Source of the DNA: Puniceicoccales bacterium
GTDB lineage: Bacteria; Verrucomicrobiota; Verrucomicrobiia; Opitutales; UBA9783
Assembly: GCA_031260015.1 (NCBI GenBank)
Contig: JAIRKR010000016.1
Span: forward strand, 1-7,557
Direction of reading: 5' to 3'
Length of the DNA stretch: 7,557 nucleotides
Shown here piece by piece: positions 1-4,463 of this stretch (positions within the stretch are counted from its first letter, which is position 1; each line of letters opens with the position of its first letter). Made by a program: the position numbers and the translations under genes. The notes beneath the pieces were generated by a model, which saw only the letters and a program-made list of their open reading frames with translations, was not told where the DNA came from and did no database searches.

Positions 1-65
1 GGGTTGTGATGGCCATAGACATAGGCGTGGATTATAATCCAATTTATATCCCATCACTTTCTTTA

Positions 66-107
66 CAAGAATGCTACCCCAGGTAGCATTCTTGCTTTTT
101 TCCTTTT
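66..107 (+). terminator. Strong intrinsic terminator
   Basis: A perfect 13-base-pair stem (66-78 pairing with 82-94, CAAGAATGCTACC against GGTAGCATTCTTG) with a 3-base CCA loop is followed at once by a pyrimidine tract, CTTTTTTCCTTTT (95-107). This is a textbook Rho-independent terminator reading rightward. It should end a transcript that starts left of the window and insulate the flavoprotein gene at 341. Confidence 0.85.
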
Positions 108-325
108 ATATCAAAATGAGAAACGATAATGTTTTCTAAGATAAACCCCCTACGGTGATCGTTTGATGTAAATCCTATGACGTGCAGCCTGTTAAGGAAT
201 GTGCTTGATGGTAAACCGCTTACTCATTTACGCATAACCTTACTACAACCATTAATGAAACGCGGTGTGCAAGTTTTTTTTAATTAAACTTTCCATTCGA
301 AGGGGTAACAATACGATCGCAAATC

Positions 326-332
326 GAAAGGA
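326..332 (+). promoter_or_regulatory. Shine-Dalgarno of the PPOX-like gene
   Basis: GAAAGGA ends 8 bases before the ATG at 341, a good match and spacing for 16S anti-Shine-Dalgarno pairing. It fixes the start of the downstream gene. It is the only clear ribosome binding site before any of the four complete genes. Confidence 0.75.
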
Positions 333-340
333 ATAATGCT

Positions 341-787
341 ATGAAAAGTGTCAAGAAAGAGATTATTGAAGTTATCAAAGCCCGTGAAACTGTATTTGTG
401 TCCACAATAAATTTGAACAATTTCCCTGAAACTCGCGCCTTAGATAACGTTCTCAACAGGGAGATTGATGATAAGCTAGAAATATATTTTATTAGCGATT
501 CCAATTCTCCAAAGGTTCAACAATTCAAGAAAAATAACCGTGCATCGTCGTATTGTTACGTAACTGGAAGCTGGAAGAACATGATTTTGTTTGGCAATCT
601 CGAACTGGTAGCCGACAAGTCGTTAAAAGACAAACTATGGCGTGAAGAATTTTCGCAGCATTATAAAAATAAAAACGGAAAAGACGACGAGCGGTACGGT
701 GTTTTTAAATTCGCTCCGACCGGATATAAATACTATCCATACGAGGACGGAGATTTGTCCTGCCCACCACAAATAGGTTCAATATAA
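341..787 (+). CDS. Pyridoxamine 5'-phosphate oxidase family protein (general stress protein 26-like)
   Basis: This is a 148-residue cytoplasmic protein with no signal peptide or membrane segment. It has the single split-barrel fold pattern of small FMN-binding PPOX-family proteins. An N-terminal helix (about 1-15) is followed by strands with VFVSTINLNNFPETRAL (18-34), the position where family members contact flavin phosphate, then LEIYFISDSNSPKVQQF (46-62), a strand at 70-76, and FGNLELVAD (84-92). The length suits general-stress-protein-26-like members, which are shorter than true PdxH. The PdxH C-terminal substrate-binding signature is not apparent, so I do not call it PdxH. The family binds FMN or related cofactors (F420, heme in relatives); the substrate here cannot be told. 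The ATG is chosen for the GAAAGGA 8 bases upstream. It stands alone between a terminator and the convergent glgC, so it is probably monocistronic. Family membership is fairly sure; the specific role is unknown. Confidence 0.8.
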   Translation: MKSVKKEIIEVIKARETVFVSTINLNNFPETRALDNVLNREIDDKLEIYFISDSNSPKVQQFKKNNRASSYCYVTGSWKNMILFGNLELVADKSLKDKLWREEFSQHYKNKNGKDDERYGVFKFAPTGYKYYPYEDGDLSCPPQIGSI

Positions 788-818
788 TTGTCGGCCGGAA
801 ATGGCTGAAAATTTAAAC

Positions 819-835
819 GAGATCGTCACGATCTC
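819..835 (-). terminator. Hairpin downstream of glgC, possible terminator
   Basis: GAGATCG (819-825) and CGATCTC (829-835) form a perfect 7-bp stem with a 3-base loop, between the convergent ends of the flavoprotein gene and glgC. Read leftward it is followed by GTTTAAATTTT, which is only partly T-rich. It lies about 130 bases beyond the glgC stop. It may terminate glgC transcripts, or act only as a 3' stabilising hairpin. On the + strand the following bases are purine-rich, so it is not a good terminator for the flavoprotein gene. Confidence 0.3.
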
Positions 836-965
836 ACAGAAGAGAAGAAATGCGTTGGTTAGATAGAGATCGGCAAGACATGTGAGTAAGCTTCATTAAA
901 AACCTATTATAGCAGGTGGAAATCTAATTCTAAGTGGGAAGTTTATTGCGTAAGCTTGTTGCAGA

Positions 966-2255
966 TTACAAAATGGTGTTGTCGGGTATCACGCCGTCTT
1001 TTGCGATGCACAAGATTCCGTCCTTTATAAAAATGGAGCCCTGATGGAATCCATCGGGTTTGCTTTCGGGCGACAATCGAACGTTGTTGCCAATGCGCAC
1101 ATTTCTATCGATGATAGCGTTACGAATGTAGCAATTTTTCCCTATGCCCAGATGAGGGTAATGATTGTGCTCATTTTCGGATAATTGATCAAGTCGTTCG
1201 TAACGATCTGCGCCCATCATGTAAACATTTTCCAATTGCGATCCGCCTCGAATGATAGATCGAATGCCAATGATGCACCGATTGAGGTTGGTATTGGTCA
1301 CAATGCACCCTTCGGCAACAATGGAATGATTGACGGTACAACTGTTTAGTTTGGAAGCGGCCAGATGTCTTGGCCGAGAATAGATGGGAGCCATTTCATT
1401 GTAAAAATCAAAGGGGGGCAAATTGTCGGTAAGCATTAAATTGGCTTCAAAAAAGGATGAAATGGTACCAATATCTTCCCAATAGTCGTTAAAAAAGTAA
1501 CCGCAAAGACGATATTTGGCCAAGGCCCTCGGAATGATGTCGTTCCCAAAATCGTGATCTTCCGAATCTAAACATTCTTTGAGGATACTTGCCTTGAAGG
1601 CATAAATACCCATGGAGGCCAAACAGTAGGTCTGATTACTTGTATCCTTGACACGTGCGCGAAGCGTCGGACAAACTTGCAAAGATTGTAAAATTTCAGG
1701 ATCATTAGGTTTTTCCACAAAACGCTCGATGTGCCAATCGGAGGTGACCTGCATGATACCAAATTTGTGAGCTTGGGTTATGGGTACCGCTTTGGTAGCG
1801 ATGGTAATGTCCGCTTGCCTAATTATGTGCTGTTGTACAAATTCCTGCAAATTCATACGGTACAATTGATCTCCCGATAATATGATGACGGTGGAATTAT
1901 CTTTCAGTGAAATGTGGATGAGGTTTTGGCGAACGGCATCGGCGGTTCCTCTGTACCAGGCGTCGTTACGTTCCGTTTGTTCCGCCGATAAAATTTCTAC
2001 AAAACCACCTGAAAAATAGTCAAAACGGTAACTTTCTTGAATGTGTCTGTGAAGAGACTCCGTGTTGAATTGCGTCAATAGGTAAATTTTATTGTATCCG
2101 GAATTGAGGCAATTACTAATGGAAATGTCCACCAAACGATACTTGCCTCCCAAAGGAACGGCTGGCTTGCAACGAACTTGGGTCAAGGGTGCCAATCGAG
2201 TGCCACGTCCACCTCCCATGATAATGCAGCAAACCTTTGAACTACAATGGCTCAT
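966..2255 (-). CDS. glgC: Glucose-1-phosphate adenylyltransferase (ADP-glucose pyrophosphorylase)
   Basis: It converts glucose 1-phosphate and ATP to ADP-glucose and pyrophosphate, the committed step of bacterial glycogen synthesis, in the cytoplasm. The 429 residues show the full family order. The nucleotide loop is GGGRGTRLAPLT (14-25) with K30, then PAVPLGGKYRLVD (31-43), WYRGTADAV (100-108), SGDQLYRMN (127-135), FVEKP (179-183, with the sugar-phosphate-site lysine), DFGNDIIP (235-242) and YWEDIGT (258-264). Residues from about 290 form the C-terminal left-handed beta-helix, including MGADRYE (347-353) and GIGKNCYIRNAIIDRN (370-385). Length and C-terminus resemble the cyanobacterial/plant-type enzyme more than the enterobacterial one, so the allosteric effectors may differ (inference). 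The start at 2255 is the only ATG before the nucleotide loop; no clear Shine-Dalgarno precedes it. No other glg gene lies in the window. It is divergent from glmS by 48 bases. Confidence 0.95.
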   Translation of the reverse strand: MSHCSSKVCCIIMGGGRGTRLAPLTQVRCKPAVPLGGKYRLVDISISNCLNSGYNKIYLLTQFNTESLHRHIQESYRFDYFSGGFVEILSAEQTERNDAWYRGTADAVRQNLIHISLKDNSTVIILSGDQLYRMNLQEFVQQHIIRQADITIATKAVPITQAHKFGIMQVTSDWHIERFVEKPNDPEILQSLQVCPTLRARVKDTSNQTYCLASMGIYAFKASILKECLDSEDHDFGNDIIPRALAKYRLCGYFFNDYWEDIGTISSFFEANLMLTDNLPPFDFYNEMAPIYSRPRHLAASKLNSCTVNHSIVAEGCIVTNTNLNRCIIGIRSIIRGGSQLENVYMMGADRYERLDQLSENEHNHYPHLGIGKNCYIRNAIIDRNVRIGNNVRLSPESKPDGFHQGSIFIKDGILCIAKDGVIPDNTIL

Positions 2256-2303
2256 AACTTTAAACTTGATGCAAAGGTATTTTTACTTAAAAGTGTTTTA
2301 CGC
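2256..2303. promoter_or_regulatory. 48-base divergent spacer glgC/glmS
   Basis: Only 48 AT-rich bases separate the two start codons, so promoters for both genes must overlap each other or lie inside the opposite coding region. For glmS the best rightward pair I see is weak: TTGAAC (2237-2242, within glgC) and TAAACT (2261-2266), spaced 18. Neither gene has a good Shine-Dalgarno; AAAGG at 2273-2277 is too far from the glmS ATG. The spacer is too short to hold a glmS ribozyme. Confidence 0.45.
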
Positions 2304-4163
2304 ATGTGCGGTATAATTAGTTATATAGGAAAAAGCAACGCAACGCAAGTCTTATTGAATGGCTTAAAGCGTCTAGAATACAGAGGATACGATTCTGCTG
2401 GGATTGCCATTAACGATGAAACCCACGGTCCTTTTGTAATTTTAAAATCGGTGGGTCGTGTTGAAGTTTTAGCGGAAGTAGCGAATCAAAAAAAGATGTG
2501 TGGCAGCATTGGCATAGGTCACACGCGATGGGCAACGCACGGTGAAATTTGCGAAGCGAATGCGCATCCCCATTGCAGCAGTGATGGAAAAATTATTCTG
2601 GTTCACAATGGCGTTATAGAAAATTACATACCTTTAAAAAATTTTCTATTAAAAGAAGGATTTTCCTTTAAAAGCGATACGGATTCGGAGGTTTTGTGTA
2701 ATTTAATAGCCTACCATTACAGTCGGTTGCATACTTTGATGCCTTCGAAACGGTTTTTGGAAAGTGTCCGTACAAGTTTACTCGAAGTACAGGGAACCTA
2801 TGGAATCGTTATTTTATGTGCAGATTGCCCGCAGGAAATAATTGGATCGAAGAAAAGTTCACCTTTAGTATTGGGTATCCATGAAGATGAATTATTTTTG
2901 GCAAGCGACGTGGGTGCTTTTGCCGGACATACGAAGGATGCTGTTTTTTTAGACGATAATGAGATTATTCACATTCAAGGGAAAAATTTCAGCATTCAAG
3001 ATTTTAGCAACGTACCCATTAGTCCAAATGTGGAAACGATCGATTGGGATGTTAATTTTGCCCACTTGGGCAACTATTCTCATTACATGCAAAAAGAAAT
3101 TTTTGAGCAACCGACGGCATTAGATAATACGATACGGGGCCGTTTTTCCCAGGACAATAGCACCGCCCACCTGGGAGGCTTAAGGATGTCTGCACACGAA
3201 TTAAGGCAAATAGATAGACTTCTGTTGTTGGGCTGTGGGACCGCCTACAACGCTTGTTTGGTGGCAGAAAATTTGATTGAAAAATACGCGCGTATTCCCG
3301 TTGAAGTCGAATGCGCTTCCGAATTTCGCTATCGCAATGCACCTTTGGAGAAAAATACACTCGTATTCGTCGTCAGCCAATCGGGAGAAACAATCGATAC
3401 GTTGGCTGCCCTACGAGAGTCTCAAAGAAAAGGTTTTCGTACGTTAGCCATTACCAACGTGGTTGGATCCACCATTGCACGCGAGTCTGATGGAGGTATC
3501 TATCAGCGATCGGGGCCAGAAATTGGTGTGGCATCCACAAAAGCGTTTACGGGACAAGTTTGCACATTAGCCATGTTAGCCTTGTATTTGGGACGAATGC
3601 GCGGCATGAGCTTTTCCGAAGGATACAACTTCGTGAGTGCATTAAAGTCGTTATCAAAGTTGGCAAGCCACGTGTTAAATACCTGCGACGCGCCCATAAA
3701 ATCGCTTGCAAAAGCTTACGCCCACTACGAACATTTTTTATTCTTAGGTCGCCAAATCCTATATCCTATCGCTCTCGAGGGAGCCCTTAAACTGAAAGAG
3801 CTTTCTTACATACACGCCGAAGCTTATCCGGCTGCCGAACTAAAACATGGCCCCATCGCCTTGGTGGATGAAAAATATCCCAGTTTGTTTTTGGCAACGG
3901 ATCCTTTGTTGTTGCAGAAAACGATTAGTAATATGATGGAAGTCAAGGCTCGAAAAGGCAAGGTAATTGCCATCGGGATAGAAAAGTTCGAAATACCTTC
4001 CAAGGCTTACGATGATATCATTTACCTGCCTCAAATGTACGAGGCAATTTTACCGATTATTACCATATTACCGTTGCAATTATTTGCCTATTATGTGGCA
4101 TTGGCGCGTCATTGCGACGTAGATAAACCCCGCAATTTAGCAAAATCTGTCACGGTAGAGTGA
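2304..4163 (+). CDS. glmS: Glutamine-fructose-6-phosphate aminotransferase (isomerizing), GlcN-6-P synthase
   Basis: It makes glucosamine 6-phosphate from fructose 6-phosphate and glutamine, the first step to UDP-GlcNAc, peptidoglycan and lipopolysaccharide. The 619-residue protein is full length (family about 600-620). The N-terminal class II glutaminase domain (about 2-220) has nucleophile C2, RGYDSAG (27-33), TRWATHG (74-80), NAHPH (86-90), HNGVIENY (101-108) and DTDSEV (125-130). Two SIS isomerase domains follow. The first contains GCGTAYNA (310-317) and VSQSGET (357-363); the second carries AEAYPAAELKHGPIAL (505-520). It ends with the classic DKPRNLAKSVTVE. The frame is open upstream to an ATG at 2247, but C2 must become residue 1 after Met removal, so the start is 2304. 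There is no obvious Shine-Dalgarno. It is probably transcribed alone. Confidence 0.97.
   Translation: MCGIISYIGKSNATQVLLNGLKRLEYRGYDSAGIAINDETHGPFVILKSVGRVEVLAEVANQKKMCGSIGIGHTRWATHGEICEANAHPHCSSDGKIILVHNGVIENYIPLKNFLLKEGFSFKSDTDSEVLCNLIAYHYSRLHTLMPSKRFLESVRTSLLEVQGTYGIVILCADCPQEIIGSKKSSPLVLGIHEDELFLASDVGAFAGHTKDAVFLDDNEIIHIQGKNFSIQDFSNVPISPNVETIDWDVNFAHLGNYSHYMQKEIFEQPTALDNTIRGRFSQDNSTAHLGGLRMSAHELRQIDRLLLLGCGTAYNACLVAENLIEKYARIPVEVECASEFRYRNAPLEKNTLVFVVSQSGETIDTLAALRESQRKGFRTLAITNVVGSTIARESDGGIYQRSGPEIGVASTKAFTGQVCTLAMLALYLGRMRGMSFSEGYNFVSALKSLSKLASHVLNTCDAPIKSLAKAYAHYEHFLFLGRQILYPIALEGALKLKELSYIHAEAYPAAELKHGPIALVDEKYPSLFLATDPLLLQKTISNMMEVKARKGKVIAIGIEKFEIPSKAYDDIIYLPQMYEAILPIITILPLQLFAYYVALARHCDVDKPRNLAKSVTVE
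2320..2348 (-). promoter_or_regulatory. Candidate glgC promoter inside glmS
   Basis: Reading leftward, TTGCGT (2343-2348) and TATAAC (2320-2325) are separated by exactly 17 bases, a sigma-70-like arrangement (-10 matches 5 of 6, -35 matches 3 of 6). It lies in the first codons of glmS and would give glgC a leader of roughly 55-60 bases. An overlapping alternative is TTGCTT (2333-2338) with TATACC (2310-2315), also spaced 17. This is prediction only. Confidence 0.3.
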
Positions 4164-4380
4164 TTGGGAGGGTAGCGTTTCCGCTGAAAAACTTTACGAA
4201 GCATCGTTTATTTCACCGTTAAAACGTTTTTATGAGGTGATGTTTCATCAAATCCACCGTTCCGTCCAACGCATAGATGCCCTTTGGGTACTGCGTTTTT
4301 TCTTAAAAATCTTAAAAACACTCGGTTATGATAGCATCTTCTTATGTACAACAAATACTTTGATCAACCCTCACCCGTAA
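4159..4380 (+). pseudogene. Open frame after glmS, possible RecO C-terminal remnant
   Basis: In the +1 frame relative to glmS a stop at 4156-4158 is followed by 73 open codons ending at TAA 4378-4380. There is no ATG, GTG or TTG before 4237/4240, and neither has a properly spaced ribosome site, so an intact gene is unlikely. The peptide nevertheless looks protein-like. It has LYEASFISPLKRFYEVMFHQ near its start, then a helical segment LRFFLKILKTLGYDSIFLC. From memory, the pattern L-R-F-x-L-x-x-L-x-x-L-G-Y/F-x(4)-C, preceded by an F-x-x-x-x-x-x-I-H-x-S helix, resembles the C-terminal domain of the recombination mediator RecO. Nothing of the RecO OB-fold is present. It could be a decayed fragment, or a chance open frame. 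The glmS terminator candidate lies inside it. Confidence 0.3.
4268..4304 (+). terminator. Candidate terminator of glmS
   Basis: AACGCA (4268-4273) pairs with TGCGTT (4292-4297), with an inner CCC/GGG pairing around a TTT loop, and is followed by TTTTCTT (4298-4304). It lies about 105 bases past the glmS stop and reads rightward. The stem has an internal mismatch loop, so strength is moderate. It overlaps the open frame at 4159-4380; if that were a working gene, this would be coincidence. Confidence 0.45.
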
Positions 4381-4387
4381 CAGTAAA

Positions 4388-4428
4388 TTTAAAAAAATAA
4401 GGCCTATTCGTCTTTTCTCCTTGGCCTT
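4388..4428 (-). terminator. Terminator of the M16 peptidase transcript
   Basis: Reading leftward, AAGGCC (4423-4428) and GGCCTT (4399-4404) form a 6-bp GC-rich stem with an 18-base loop, followed by A and seven T (4391-4398) and then AAATTT. It sits about 30 bases beyond the peptidase stop at 4459. The T run is good; the long loop lowers confidence somewhat. Confidence 0.55.
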
Positions 4429-4447
4429 TATATTTCAACGATATTTT

Positions 4448-4463
4448 AGTAGTTATAACTACT
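4448..4463. repeat. Perfect 16-bp palindrome over a stop codon
   Basis: AGTAGTTATAACTACT is an exact 8+8 palindrome covering the TAG stop codon of the peptidase gene (4459-4461). As RNA it could fold as AGTAG/CTACT around TTATAA. It is not followed by a T run on either strand, so it is not an intrinsic terminator by itself. It could be a protein-binding site or chance. Confidence 0.6.

Larger units (their letters stand above)
1..340. other. Gene-poor left flank
   Basis: I see no convincing gene in this stretch. Frames entering from the left edge on the + strand stop at 7-9 (TGA), 35-37 (TAA) and 84-86 (TAG, inside the terminator stem), so one could be the tail of a gene outside the window; none is recognisable. 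After the terminator at 66-107 there is a 7-base inverted repeat (AAACGAT at 121-127, ATCGTTT at 158-164). There is also a weak 36-codon open frame (177-287) with no Shine-Dalgarno. The rest is presumably the leader of the flavoprotein gene at 341. I found no -35/-10 pair that I would defend. Confidence 0.5.

Noticed and set aside
1..57. Possible rRNA (5S-like) or other RNA 3' end before the terminator
   Set aside because: A few bases recall a 5S 5' half, but the conserved CCGAACACGGAAGT-type core does not follow.
177..287. 36-codon open frame starting at ATG 177
   Set aside because: It has no Shine-Dalgarno, no recognisable motif, and is short enough to arise by chance.
2247..2303. Longer glmS start at ATG 2247
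   Set aside because: It would add 19 residues before the catalytic Cys, which must become the N-terminus after Met removal; the extra stretch also overlaps the glgC start.
2312..2317. Perfect TATAAT on the + strand just inside glmS
   Set aside because: It encodes conserved GlmS residues (Gly-Ile-Ile), has no -35 at the right distance, and would start transcription after the start codon.
4240..4380. Small intact gene starting at ATG 4240
   Set aside because: GAGG directly abuts the ATG with too little spacing, and the protein-like part of the frame extends upstream of this codon, so a remnant is more likely.
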